Assembly: GCA_025060505.1 (NCBI GenBank)
Contig: JANXBU010000008.1
Coordinates: 1-64,000 of the forward strand
Reading direction: 5' to 3'
Source: Candidatus Calescibacterium sp.
Lineage (GTDB): Bacteria > Calescibacteriota > Calescibacteriia > Calescibacteriales > Calescibacteriaceae
Length of the DNA stretch: 64,000 nucleotides
Part shown: piece after piece, positions 53,667 through 62,612 of the stretch
Numbering within the stretch: the stretch's first letter is position 1
How the letters are laid out: every line of letters starts with the position of its first letter
Program-made: the position numbers and the translations under genes
Notes under the pieces: model-generated
Database searches by the model: none
What the model saw: the letters and a program-made list of their open reading frames with translations, nothing else
Told to the model about the DNA's origin: nothing

Positions 53667-54275
53667 TTACCTATAAAAAGCATTTTTAACTCCAAAAACT
53701 ATATACTCAACAGCTATTGCTGATATGAAGATGGCCATAAGCTTTGAAACTATTATAGAACCAGTCTTACCCAAAAGATTATTTAGTCTTTCAGAATTCA
53801 TAAGTATAAACCAGTTCAGAGCAGAAACAAGAATAACTGAAACAACAGTAGGCAAAATACCAAATTGTTGTATTGAGAGCATAGAAGTCGTTATTGCTCC
53901 CGGCCCCACAAGGAGTGGGAAGGCTAGTGGAACAACTCCTAGAAACTCTTTTTTCTCTTTATCATACACTTCAGAAAGCTCACCAATGAGCATCCTTATA
54001 GATATAAAAATCAGAAGAACACCTCCGGCAATAGCAAAACTGTAAATACTTATATTGAAAAACCTAAGAACACCCTCACCGAGAATAGAAAAGAACATAA
54101 GCAAAATAAATGAAACAACAATAGCCTGACGAAAAATAACTCCTCTTCTTCTCTTAACACTCTCCGTGAGAGATAAGAAAATCGGAATGTTCCCAATAGA
54201 ATCAACTATTATAAAAAGAGAAACGGAAACCTTCAGTATATCAACAATATGTTCTGTTATAACCTCAAAATCCAC
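53667..54275 (-). CDS. MarC-family membrane protein
   Basis: 202 residues and about six spans with the MarC/UPF0056 marks 'FIIVDSIGNIPIFLSLTE' at the start and 'GVVPLAFPLLVGPGAITTSMLSIQQFG' in the middle. The family has no proven transport role. The gene stands alone between the HAD gene and the divergent Bax1 gene (54335), so the two could share a divergent promoter region of 59 bases. Confidence 0.88.
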   Translation of the reverse strand: MDFEVITEHIVDILKVSVSLFIIVDSIGNIPIFLSLTESVKRRRGVIFRQAIVVSFILLMFFSILGEGVLRFFNISIYSFAIAGGVLLIFISIRMLIGELSEVYDKEKKEFLGVVPLAFPLLVGPGAITTSMLSIQQFGILPTVVSVILVSALNWFILMNSERLNNLLGKTGSIIVSKLMAIFISAIAVEYIVFGVKNAFYR

Positions 54276-54334
54276 AAAAATACTGGTTAATTACAATAGT
54301 TATAAAATATCTTTTTATAAGAAGATATTCTATA

Positions 54335-55729
54335 ATGTCTTCAAACGAAAAATTTTATCTCAATACTGTGGAAGAAAAAAATGAATCGATATTTATAATC
54401 CCAAAGGAACTGCTGAATTTCAAAATAATTGGAAGGAAGATAGTTCCAAAATTCATTGAACAAGATGAAGCAGATATAATAAAACTATTTGAACTGTGGA
54501 AAAATTCGTTAGGAAAGACAAAAAAAGAGATAAGGGAAAAATTTCAAGCATATGAGAATTTCTCAAATTACAAAAAAATCAGAGGTTACTTTTATATCCT
54601 GAGCAGAATATCTGATTTCAGAAAAGCTTTTGAAAGAGCGGGAGAGCTAAGAGAATTTTTGTTCGGTCTCGGTCCAGCTCTCTCCGAATCAGAAAGACAA
54701 AACATAGCTCAGAAAGCAAAGAGTACTTTTGGAATAAAACTATCAAGCGATACGATATGGGGAGACCTTGATGAAAACTCAGTTCTTGAAGGATTCAAAG
54801 AAATGTCAGTTGAAGAAACAATAAAGCTCTACAACTTTTCTCTTCTGTGCGGAATAGCTCTGCTATCTCACAAAATAAAGTTCAGAACAACAAATATCGG
54901 AAAAGTTCTAAGATACATCAAAAAGCTCAAACTTATGTACGACATAGATACAGAAGGATGGATTTATGTCTTCGGGCCTGAATCAATTCTTACAGAATCA
55001 CAAAAATATAAACTTCAACTCTCAAAATGCTTCTACTACCTGCTTAAACAAAAGAACTCAGATGTGATAGTTGAAACAAAAAAAGGAACTCTTGAAATAT
55101 CTCCAAAAAACTTAAAGTATATACCAGAATTCGAAACAGAAGAAGAAAAATATGACTCAAAAATAGAAGAAGATATATCAAAACTTATCAAAGATGCAAT
55201 ACCCTACGCAACAATTCAAAGAGAAACAGATGCTTTTTTATCAAAATCTGGCATATTCATTCCAGATTTCAAAATAAAAAGTGCAGAGAAAGAAGTCTTT
55301 TTGGAAATAGTAGGTTTCTGGACAAAACAATACATAGAAAGAAAAATAGAAAAATTATCTGATTTCAAAAGAGAAATAGTTCTTATAGCTTCTGAAGAAA
55401 ATTCAATTGAAATAAAACAAAAAATACCTCAACATAGAAACCTAATAGTTTTCAGCAAAAAGATACCCTACCTTGAAATAATAAAGAAAATGAAAGAACT
55501 AATAGGATATACGAAAAAACAGGAAGAAATCCAAGAACGAACAAATCAAAGAGTTTTAGATGAACTCAGAGAAAAACTAAAAGACCAAATGGATTTTTCC
55601 GAAGCATCGGAAATAATAAAGTCAAAAGATCTTGATGTAAAAAGCACATTAAAGATACTCGGTTTTGAGATTCTATGGGAATCTCTGATTCCACCAAAGG
55701 GCAAAATAGTAAAAAAAACGGAAAAATAA
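54335..55729 (+). CDS. DUF790/Bax1-type nuclease (partner of XPB helicase)
   Basis: Bax1 is a nuclease that pairs with archaeal XPB in DNA bubble and repair processing; some bacteria carry both. The 464-residue protein has the long helical N-terminal DUF790 part (about 30-240; 'LLSHKIKFRTTNIGKVLRYIKKLKLMYDI') and a PD-(D/E)XK-like core near 311-340: Asp311 in 'GIFIPDFKIKS', Glu324 in 'EVFLEIVGFWTKQYIERKIEKL'. The C-terminal tail is a charged coiled-coil. No XPB helicase gene is in the window, which is the odd point. The ATG sits inside a TATAATG, so the true leader is unclear. Confidence 0.85.
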   Translation: MSSNEKFYLNTVEEKNESIFIIPKELLNFKIIGRKIVPKFIEQDEADIIKLFELWKNSLGKTKKEIREKFQAYENFSNYKKIRGYFYILSRISDFRKAFERAGELREFLFGLGPALSESERQNIAQKAKSTFGIKLSSDTIWGDLDENSVLEGFKEMSVEETIKLYNFSLLCGIALLSHKIKFRTTNIGKVLRYIKKLKLMYDIDTEGWIYVFGPESILTESQKYKLQLSKCFYYLLKQKNSDVIVETKKGTLEISPKNLKYIPEFETEEEKYDSKIEEDISKLIKDAIPYATIQRETDAFLSKSGIFIPDFKIKSAEKEVFLEIVGFWTKQYIERKIEKLSDFKREIVLIASEENSIEIKQKIPQHRNLIVFSKKIPYLEIIKKMKELIGYTKKQEEIQERTNQRVLDELREKLKDQMDFSEASEIIKSKDLDVKSTLKILGFEILWESLIPPKGKIVKKTEK

Positions 55730-55973
55730 AAACAAAAAGAAAAATATGCTGTCTCAAAAATTAAATTCTCTCTGAATAAAAATTTCGGGTTTCAAGCAAA
55801 TGCGAGACGAGATTTGGAATCTCAAAAGAGCAAGAAAGCAAGTAAAATATACTGATCTCAGATGTGATCTTACATGAAAATCAACAATTTTTACAATAAA
55901 CGTGTATAAATAAGAAAGTAAAAAATAAACTAATTGGAGACGAATGTAATAAGATATAACAAGGAGGAAAAAT

Positions 55974-56393
55974 ATGAAATTTGAAAGGACAATAGGTCAT
56001 ATAAAGGATATATCAGAAAGAATAAGAGCTGAAATGCAGTCAATACCCCGTTCAATAAACCCGCAAAATGTTGTGGAATCAATTGAAGTAGTTCTGAAGT
56101 TTATGAACTCAATCATAAGGATAAAATCTGCTATAAAAATAATAGAAGCTGCTGAGAAATTTGATATCCCGCCAAGAGACAAGATACAAATACAGTATTA
56201 CAAAGAAGTTTTAAAAGAATATATGACAAGTATATACAACTCATGCACAAGAGTTTTGGATCTCTTAAAAAACACGTTCTCAGAAGAATCTTTTGAGAGA
56301 ATAATATTTAACGAATTAGAAAATGATGCAAAGGAAATAGTCAAACCATACTTACCAGCAGAGATATTAGGAACAAAAGAGAAAACAAACTAA
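55974..56393 (+). CDS. Small helical protein, unknown
   Basis: 139 residues, nearly all helix, with a conspicuous AAGGAGGA (55961-55968) 5 bases before the ATG. Two amphipathic stretches ('VESIEVVLKFMNSIIRIKSAIKIIEAAEKF' and 'YKEVLKEYMTSIYNSCTRVLDLLKNTF') look like a four-helix bundle. No family recognised. It follows Bax1 by 244 bases on the same strand and faces NfeD. The strong ribosome site argues for real, abundant expression. Confidence 0.6.
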   Translation: MKFERTIGHIKDISERIRAEMQSIPRSINPQNVVESIEVVLKFMNSIIRIKSAIKIIEAAEKFDIPPRDKIQIQYYKEVLKEYMTSIYNSCTRVLDLLKNTFSEESFERIIFNELENDAKEIVKPYLPAEILGTKEKTN

Positions 56394-56433
56394 ACTAAAA
56401 CCGGAAATCTGAAATTAAGATAGTGGTATTGTC

Positions 56434-57945
56434 TTATTCACTTTCTTTTTTAACTAAAAGTGTCATACCCTTGTGAGATACCACCTTGATACGCTCTCCT
56501 TTGGTTATCTTTTCATCACCTACAGCCTGAGCATCCCATATTTCACCGCTTACAGATATTTTACCTCTACCATTCTGAAAATCAGTAATAGAAACACCCG
56601 TTTGATCTATCAAACCTTCAAATCCAACAATAGATTTTACCCTTTGAGCTGAAAGAGCTTTGTATGCAACAAATATAAAGAAAAGAGCAGTAGCTATTGT
56701 TGTTGATATTATTGCTTTGTATGAAGCACGGAATATTGGTTCTGGTGAGTCAAAAAGCATAATTGATCCCAAGAACATACTAAGTATTCCAGCTAATGCC
56801 AATATTCCAGATGTTGCTAATTTAACTTCAAGCAAGAAAAACACAATAGCAAGAAGAATAAGAGCAAGCCCTGCCCAGTTTACAGGAAGAGCTTGAAGAG
56901 AATATAGACCAAGCACCAGACATATAGCTCCAATAACTCCGGGAAACACAGCTCCAGGATTTGCGAGCTCAAAAAATATACCCCATATACCAATTGTCAT
57001 AAGTATATATGCTATATTAGGATCTGAAACTACTTTGAGCACTTTATGTTTTATGTTAGGCTCAACCCTGACCACCTCATAGGATTGTATATTGATGGTT
57101 ATCTCTCCAGCAGAGGTTGTCACCTTTCTTCCTGAAACTTTTTTTATAAGATCATCAACGGATTCTGCTATAATATCTATAAGACCGTTTTTTAAAGCCT
57201 CTTCCGATGTAAAGGTAGCAGCTTCTCTTACTGTTTTTTCAAGAGCTTCCGGATTTCTTTTGTGTCTCTGAGCAATCGCTCTTATGTATGCTATAGCATC
57301 GTTTTCTATTTTCTTTCTGAGTTTTTCATCAATTCTTTCTCCTCCCATAAGCACAGGTGAAGCAGCACCTATTGATGTTCCAGGAGCCATAGCAGCTATG
57401 TGAGCAGAAGCCGTGATAAAAGTTCCAGCTGATGCCGCGCGAGCTCCAACTGGCCACACAAAAACACAAACTGGAACATAAGAAGCTTCAATAGCACGTA
57501 TTATATCTCGCATAGCTGGATCAAGTCCACCAGGAGTATCAAGAAGTATAATAAATAAGCTTGCTCCACCTTTCATCGCTTCTTCAAGAGAATCCACAAT
57601 AAAATTGGCAACAGCTGGGCTTATAGCACCATCTACTCTCACAACATAAACCCGGGACGCACCTGAGCTTGAAATTTCCTTTTTTTCCTGAGCTTTCTTG
57701 CTGCGCTGTATTAAATCCTCATCCTCTCTCTTGGTATCTGCCTCCTTCTTGCTGTCTACCCCACTTTCTATCTCCTTTTTACCGGAGTTACTATTGGAAC
57801 CTTGTTCAACGCCTTCTATTCTTTTTTTTATATCTCCTATGATTCTCCTTACAGCATCTTCATCTGCACTGAAAACATTCAGAGCTTGAAATAAAAGAAT
57901 TGAACCAAAAACAATTCCTAGGCGTCTGCTAAAATTATTGACCAT
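56434..57945 (-). CDS. nfeD: NfeD-family membrane-bound serine protease
   Basis: 503 residues: signal/TM at 10-28, a Ser/Lys/Glu-rich spacer, then a ClpP-class protease domain (about 95-290) with 'IILLDTPGGLDPAMRDIIRAI', nucleophile region 'GARAASAGTFITASAHIAAMAPGTSIGAASPV', followed by four to five membrane spans (about 310-430) and an NfeD OB-fold ('LIDQTGVSITDFQNGRGKISVSGEIWDA'). NfeD long forms usually sit in an operon with a stomatin/slipin gene; none is adjacent here. Upstream on the same strand, 62 bases away, is TolQ-like. Confidence 0.92.
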   Translation of the reverse strand: MVNNFSRRLGIVFGSILLFQALNVFSADEDAVRRIIGDIKKRIEGVEQGSNSNSGKKEIESGVDSKKEADTKREDEDLIQRSKKAQEKKEISSSGASRVYVVRVDGAISPAVANFIVDSLEEAMKGGASLFIILLDTPGGLDPAMRDIIRAIEASYVPVCVFVWPVGARAASAGTFITASAHIAAMAPGTSIGAASPVLMGGERIDEKLRKKIENDAIAYIRAIAQRHKRNPEALEKTVREAATFTSEEALKNGLIDIIAESVDDLIKKVSGRKVTTSAGEITINIQSYEVVRVEPNIKHKVLKVVSDPNIAYILMTIGIWGIFFELANPGAVFPGVIGAICLVLGLYSLQALPVNWAGLALILLAIVFFLLEVKLATSGILALAGILSMFLGSIMLFDSPEPIFRASYKAIISTTIATALFFIFVAYKALSAQRVKSIVGFEGLIDQTGVSITDFQNGRGKISVSGEIWDAQAVGDEKITKGERIKVVSHKGMTLLVKKESE

Positions 57946-58007
57946 CTCATTAGATAGTTTATAACCTATACCTGATCCAAAACTTTTCTCAAAAAGATTT
58001 AGTAAGG

Positions 58008-58730
58008 TTACGGAGAAAAATTTTTGCCTCTTAACTTTTTTCTTAAACTTTCTCCTGAACCTTTTACATCTGTAAAATCCATATCAGATGCTCTTTCCGA
58101 TGTTCTGGCATCTATTTCATCTATTTCTCTTTCTATCTCGGTAGAAAGTGTTTCAAGCTGACCGGACATCTTTTTCAACTTATTCTGAAAAAAATTGTAG
58201 GCAATAACAGCTGGGATAGCGACAAAAAGCCCAAGAGCAGTGGTAAATAGAGCTTCGGCAATTCCGGGTGCAACAACTTCAAGACCAGCTCTTCCCATTT
58301 TAGCTATATCTCTGAACGAATGCATTATTCCCCAAACAGTACCAAAAAGTCCAACAAAAGGTGCAGATGAACCTATTGTAGCATAAATAAATTGAAACCT
58401 TGATATATCTGAAATTATGTTTCTAACCTCCTGCTCAATAAACCTCAAAATTTTCTTTTTTTTGGATAGAGCAACACCAACCTCTGAACAAAGCCTTGCC
58501 AAAGGTGAAGGATAAAATTCATCACACCGACCATACGAATACATAAGAAAATCTTTGAGATCTTGCTGAGACCAGAAAAAATCTATAAATTCTGTATTCT
58601 TTCTCTCCATTTTTAGGAACCAGATAAAGTTGTAGATTATCAGAGCCCAAAGAACAACAGATGATGAAAAAAGTATCAATATAACCACTTTAACAGGTAA
58701 AGACGCATGAAGTAGTGCTTCCTTTATCAT
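58008..58730 (-). CDS. TolQ/ExbB-type proton channel protein
   Basis: 240 residues with three membrane spans (about 14-37, 115-140, 160-185) and the MotA/TolQ/ExbB core 'FIYATIGSSAPFVGLFGTVWGIMHSFRDIAKMGRAGLEVVAPGIAEALFTTALGLFVAIPAVIAYNFF'. The conserved Pro-Gly-Thr-Trp and channel residues are present. 'TolR/ExbD' and TonB/TolA partners, normally next door, are absent, so I do not give a gene symbol. TATAAA lies 9 bases before the ATG. Energises an outer-membrane system (Tol-Pal or TonB-type) in the usual view. Confidence 0.85.
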   Translation of the reverse strand: MIKEALLHASLPVKVVILILFSSSVVLWALIIYNFIWFLKMERKNTEFIDFFWSQQDLKDFLMYSYGRCDEFYPSPLARLCSEVGVALSKKKKILRFIEQEVRNIISDISRFQFIYATIGSSAPFVGLFGTVWGIMHSFRDIAKMGRAGLEVVAPGIAEALFTTALGLFVAIPAVIAYNFFQNKLKKMSGQLETLSTEIEREIDEIDARTSERASDMDFTDVKGSGESLRKKLRGKNFSP

Positions 58731-58899
58731 ACAATTAAATTTATAAAATCCAGATTAGACAACCAAGTAATCTGAAGTTATAATTTTAATTTGAAGTTAT
58801 AATTTCATCGGTTGGCTAAATTTTTTGATCGTATGCTGTAAAAATGATGAAGGAAGATAATACAAATTCTATCATAAATAAAATCCTTACAAAAATGCA

Positions 58900-59495
58900 T
58901 TAATTTATCTCACTATGCCAGTTAATTATATCTCTCGGTAGGTTATTGAGCTCTTTTACTATACCTCCCAGCACAGTTTTATGAATTTTAGGTTCAAAGT
59001 TCTTTGGCATAAACTCAACCTTATTATTCACATATACTCCGTCGAGAAATAAGCTTGCAAGAAGTCTATTTTTAGAAGGCTTCTCATTAGTACCCCACTC
59101 ACTTTCCCATTCATATGAACCGGACTTTTTACCTCTATCCGGTGTTACAAGAACATACTTTATTTTACGCATTAGTCTATAATAGACGGCATAGAAAAGA
59201 GTTTCTGTAAGTCTACCGTGCAGGCTGGTCTTACAACTTACTATACAGACAGGATAAGAGAATTCCTTTGAATATACCACAATATCAGTATCTCCAGGTG
59301 GTAGAAACTACCCCTATAATATACTTCAATACACAAGATCCTGTAAAGCTCCGTATTGATTGCCCTTGTGCTTTAGAGCTTCTACCTCATTATTACCCCC
59401 TAACTTGATAGTTTCTATATTATCATGGCCTTTCAGAGATTCAATTAAAAAATTGTAGATATAACTTTCCCAATCCTTACCACTTTTTGAAACAT
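58900..59495 (-). pseudogene. Decayed PD-(D/E)XK restriction endonuclease
   Basis: One reading frame runs through the region but is broken. The intact piece downstream of 59280 reads 'VVYSKEFSYPVCIVSCKTSLHGRL', so with the upstream in-frame 'PPGDTDI' it gives the PD...(x)SCK nuclease site (Asp, then Cys-Lys). Upstream, the same frame continues to 'KSGKDWESYIYNFLIESLKG'. In-frame stops are TGA (59326-59328), TAG (59314-59316) and TAG (59308-59310). A start ATG (59493-59495) with AAAGGAGG 7 bases before it is one base out of frame, across an A5 run (59484-59488). The product had about 200 residues. It directly follows the methyltransferase relic. I do not name the specificity family. Confidence 0.8.
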
Positions 59496-59499
59496 CTGA

Positions 59500-60295
59500 T
59501 TACCTCCTTTTTATCTGATCCGGATTACTTTGTTGCAGATATAGTTCCTTTACAGTGCTCTGAATCCTTTGGTTTGCAATCTTACAATATTTCTCACTCA
59601 TTTCTACTCTTATTGCTCTTCTGTTTAACTTCATTGCGGAAACAAGCGTGGTTCCGGAACCAACAAATGGATCAAGTATTAAGTCATCAATAAAAGAAAA
59701 GAGTTTTATACACCTTTTGGGAAGCTCCTTAGGGAACGCAGCCGGGTGCCCACATTTTTTTGCTCTCTCCCGAAAAACTCCACAATCCATTGGTTCATTG
59801 CACAAATTCATCTTTTGTTATATCAGATATACCTTTTCTTTTCTTTCTCCATGTTTTTTTATAGAGAACGACTATAACCTCAACTGGAGCTATGACATAC
59901 GGAGCCGCGGCACTGGGCCATGACCCCCATGCAGTTCTTCTTGATATGTTTCCTTCGTTCCAAATTATAGTAGAATGGTATCTAAAGCCTATCCTCTTGG
60001 CTACATACAGAACGTCTGCATACACACTTTACTATTCACCCTTGTTTTTATCTAAGAGAATGTTAAAACAAATTCTACCATCTTCTTTAAGAAGTCTGTA
60101 AGCTTTTGAGAGCCATTTTTCTGTAAATGACAAGTACTCCTCGTATTTCATCTTGTCTCTAAAATCTTCATATTCAATCCCAACATTATACGGCGGCGAG
60201 GTTATCAGAAGATCTATTGAATTCTCATCAAGTTCAACTCCTAAAAAGTCCCCACATATAAGTTTTATACGATCGTTCAAAAAGGTATAATTCAC
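59500..60295 (-). pseudogene. Decayed beta-class DNA methyltransferase (N4-cytosine or N6-adenine)
   Basis: Three reading-frame pieces make one methyltransferase. Piece 1: 'DLLITSPPYNVGIEY' (motif IV, TSPPY) to 'NILLDKNKGE', then TAG (60032-60034) and TAA (60029-60031) where homologues have Gln-Gln-Ser-Val-Tyr-Ala-Asp. Piece 2: 'VYADVLYVAKRIGFRYHSTIIWNEGNISRRTAWGSW' to 'DEFVQ', then TGA (59795-59797) where 'WTNGLW' is expected. After 'SFSGESKK' an A7 run (59755-59761) shifts the frame by one. Piece 3: 'CGHPAAFPKELPKRCIKLF' and motif I 'DPFVGSGTTL'. Not functional as read. It is followed by the endonuclease relic. Confidence 0.85.
59503..59510 (-). promoter_or_regulatory. Ribosome binding site relic of the restriction gene
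   Basis: AAAGGAGG on the minus strand lies inside the methyltransferase 3' end, 7 bases before the endonuclease ATG (59495). It supports a former methyltransferase-endonuclease operon with translational coupling. Confidence 0.6.
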
Positions 60296-60390
60296 ATTAT
60301 AAAGTATTAGTCAATCAATAAAAAGTTAAAGATTTTTTATAACATAAAATCACTCTCTGTTTAAAATTACGATTCATTTCTTCGCTAAAA

Positions 60391-62601
60391 TTAAGCCCCA
60401 AGAGAATTTCTCAAAGATTTTCTCCACAAATTGAAAAGTTCCGAGATTTTGAAAGAAAAAAGACCTTCAACTTCAAATATGTCATCATCAACTGTCTCAC
60501 CTATTACCTGAAAAGTTATAGAATTCTTTGAACATAAAGATAAAAAATCCTGTAGTTTGTTTTTCTCAATAGAAACAATGTATAGAGGAAAAGCTTCTGA
60601 AAATATATAAAAATCCCACCTATCTTTTATAAAGTTCTTTGAAACTTTAAGTCCGCACAAATCTTTGCCAGAAAACTTACCAAACACAGCACTTTCAAAC
60701 AGAGCTAGTACCAAACCTCCATCTGATACATCATGACAAGAAGAAACAATCTTGTTCTTGTTTATAAATCTCACAAAATTCATGAGCTTTTTCTCAAGCT
60801 CAAAATTCGGCTCAGGAATTTTCCCGCCAACCTTCTCAAAATTTACATACAGATAAGCGCTCGCAGAGATCATAGGATAAATATCACCAATAGCAATAAC
60901 AAATCTTCCGGGTTCAAAGTACGGTTTCTGAGGTTCAGAGAAAGGAAAAATTTCACCTATGGTTCCAACAACAGGTGTTGGAGGTATTGATACACCATCG
61001 GTTTCATTGTAGAAACTAACATTTCCAGAAACAACAGGAATACCAAGCTCTTCAAGTGCCTTTTTCATTCCATCAACAGACAAAGCGAACTCCCACATAA
61101 CCTCCTCATTTTCTGGATTACCAAAATTCAAATTGTCTGTTATTGCAAGCGGTTCAGCACCAACACAAGCTAAATTTCTACATCCTTCAAGAACAACAAG
61201 CATAGTACCTACATAAGGATCTGTGAAGCAGTAAAGAGGATTCCCATCAAGAGATATTGCCAACCCTATGTCTTTCTGTTTCCCATACTCATCAAATTTT
61301 TCAAGGCTGTTGAGTCTCAAAACACCTGCATCGGCACCAGGGATGTAGTAGGTCTGCCCAAGAACTGTTGAGTCGTACTGTTCATAAATAAACTCCTTTG
61401 AAGCCAAAAGCGGAGAAGAGATCATCTTAATAAATGTTTCAGATGGATCAGGTGGTATAGGAAGTTTTTCCAAAGCAATATCCCTTAACGAATCAGACCA
61501 AACGGGCCGTCTCTTTGGTCTATCATACTTTGGAGCATTATCTATCAGAAATTTAAGTGGTACAGATAAAACTTTCTGAGCACCATCGAAAACTTCATAA
61601 TTACCGGTATCTGTAAGTTCGCCGATTATCTCGCATTCAAGACCCCACTTTGAAAAAATATCTTTGATTTTCGGGAAATTTTCGCTATCTGCAACTATAA
61701 GCATTCTCTCTTGTGATTCAGAAAGCAAAAATTCTACTGGTTTGAGATTTTGCCTTTTTGGTATGCGAGATATATCAATTTTAGCTCCAAAACCACCCTT
61801 TGCTGCAACTTCTGTTGTAGAGTTCAATAGCCCAGCAGCACCCATATCTTGCATAGCTATAACTCCAACCTTTTCAAGTGTCTCCAAAACAGCTTCAATT
61901 AAACACTTTTCTGCAAACGGATCTCCTATTTGAACAGATGGTCTCTTTTTCTTCTGATCTTGCTGTTCAAATGCTTCAGAGGCCATAACCGAACCACCAA
62001 TTCCATCTGCTCCAGTTTTAGCTCCGCAATATATAATCACACCCTTTCTCTGAGGCTTACTTGAAACTGGTCTGATCCCCTCCGGAACAACTCCGACACA
62101 CATAGCATTGACCAAAATATTATGGTTGAAAAACTTGTAAAAAAGAGTCTGTCCTCTTATAATAGGAACCCCTATTGAATTTCCGTAATCAGATATACCA
62201 TCAACAACTCTTTCGCAAAGATACTTCATTCTTCCAGAGAGCTCACCAAAGCAAAGAAAATCAGCAAGAGCAACGGGCCTTGAACCAACACAAAGAACAT
62301 CTCTCACTATACCACCAACACCGGTAGCTGCACCAGAGTATGGCTCTATGTAAGATGGGTGATTGTGAGACTCTATCTTGAAAGCAACATAAGTTCCATC
62401 AGAGAGCCTGATTATCCCGGCATTCTCTCCAGGACCAAAGACAACTCTTTCTGATTTTGTCGGAAGCTTCTGTAGATGAATTTTGGATGATTTATAAGAA
62501 GCGTGCTCGCTCCACAGTGCATCAAAGATGGAAAGTTCTATGTCACTCGGATCTCTTTGTAGAAAATTCTTTATTATCTCAATCTCAGACTTTGTAAGCA
62601 T
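60391..62601 (-). CDS. purL: Phosphoribosylformylglycinamidine synthase II (PurL)
   Basis: ATP-dependent amidation step of purine synthesis (with PurQ/PurS). The 736-residue small-type PurL shows 'SIFDALWSEHASYKSSKIHL', 'GPGENAGIIRLSDGTYVAFKIESHNHPSYIEPYSGAATGVGGIVRD', 'DMGAAGLLNSTTEVA', and a second half with 'GADAGVLRL', 'DNLNFGNPENEEVMWEF', 'VSGNVSFYNET' and 'VSDGGLVLALFESAV'. Length is right for the bacterial small form. It lies 11 bases after tig; no purQ or purS is adjacent. The PurL start is the ATG at 62601. Confidence 0.95.
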   Translation of the reverse strand: MLTKSEIEIIKNFLQRDPSDIELSIFDALWSEHASYKSSKIHLQKLPTKSERVVFGPGENAGIIRLSDGTYVAFKIESHNHPSYIEPYSGAATGVGGIVRDVLCVGSRPVALADFLCFGELSGRMKYLCERVVDGISDYGNSIGVPIIRGQTLFYKFFNHNILVNAMCVGVVPEGIRPVSSKPQRKGVIIYCGAKTGADGIGGSVMASEAFEQQDQKKKRPSVQIGDPFAEKCLIEAVLETLEKVGVIAMQDMGAAGLLNSTTEVAAKGGFGAKIDISRIPKRQNLKPVEFLLSESQERMLIVADSENFPKIKDIFSKWGLECEIIGELTDTGNYEVFDGAQKVLSVPLKFLIDNAPKYDRPKRRPVWSDSLRDIALEKLPIPPDPSETFIKMISSPLLASKEFIYEQYDSTVLGQTYYIPGADAGVLRLNSLEKFDEYGKQKDIGLAISLDGNPLYCFTDPYVGTMLVVLEGCRNLACVGAEPLAITDNLNFGNPENEEVMWEFALSVDGMKKALEELGIPVVSGNVSFYNETDGVSIPPTPVVGTIGEIFPFSEPQKPYFEPGRFVIAIGDIYPMISASAYLYVNFEKVGGKIPEPNFELEKKLMNFVRFINKNKIVSSCHDVSDGGLVLALFESAVFGKFSGKDLCGLKVSKNFIKDRWDFYIFSEAFPLYIVSIEKNKLQDFLSLCSKNSITFQVIGETVDDDIFEVEGLFSFKISELFNLWRKSLRNSLGA

Positions 62602-62612
62602 TCTTTATTTAT

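Noticed and set aside
58900-60295. Stop-codon reassignment (TGA as Trp, TAG/TAA as Gln) in the methyltransferase and endonuclease
   Set aside because: Other genes in the window end normally with TAG, TAA and TGA, and the relics also carry frameshifts. Decay is simpler than recoding.
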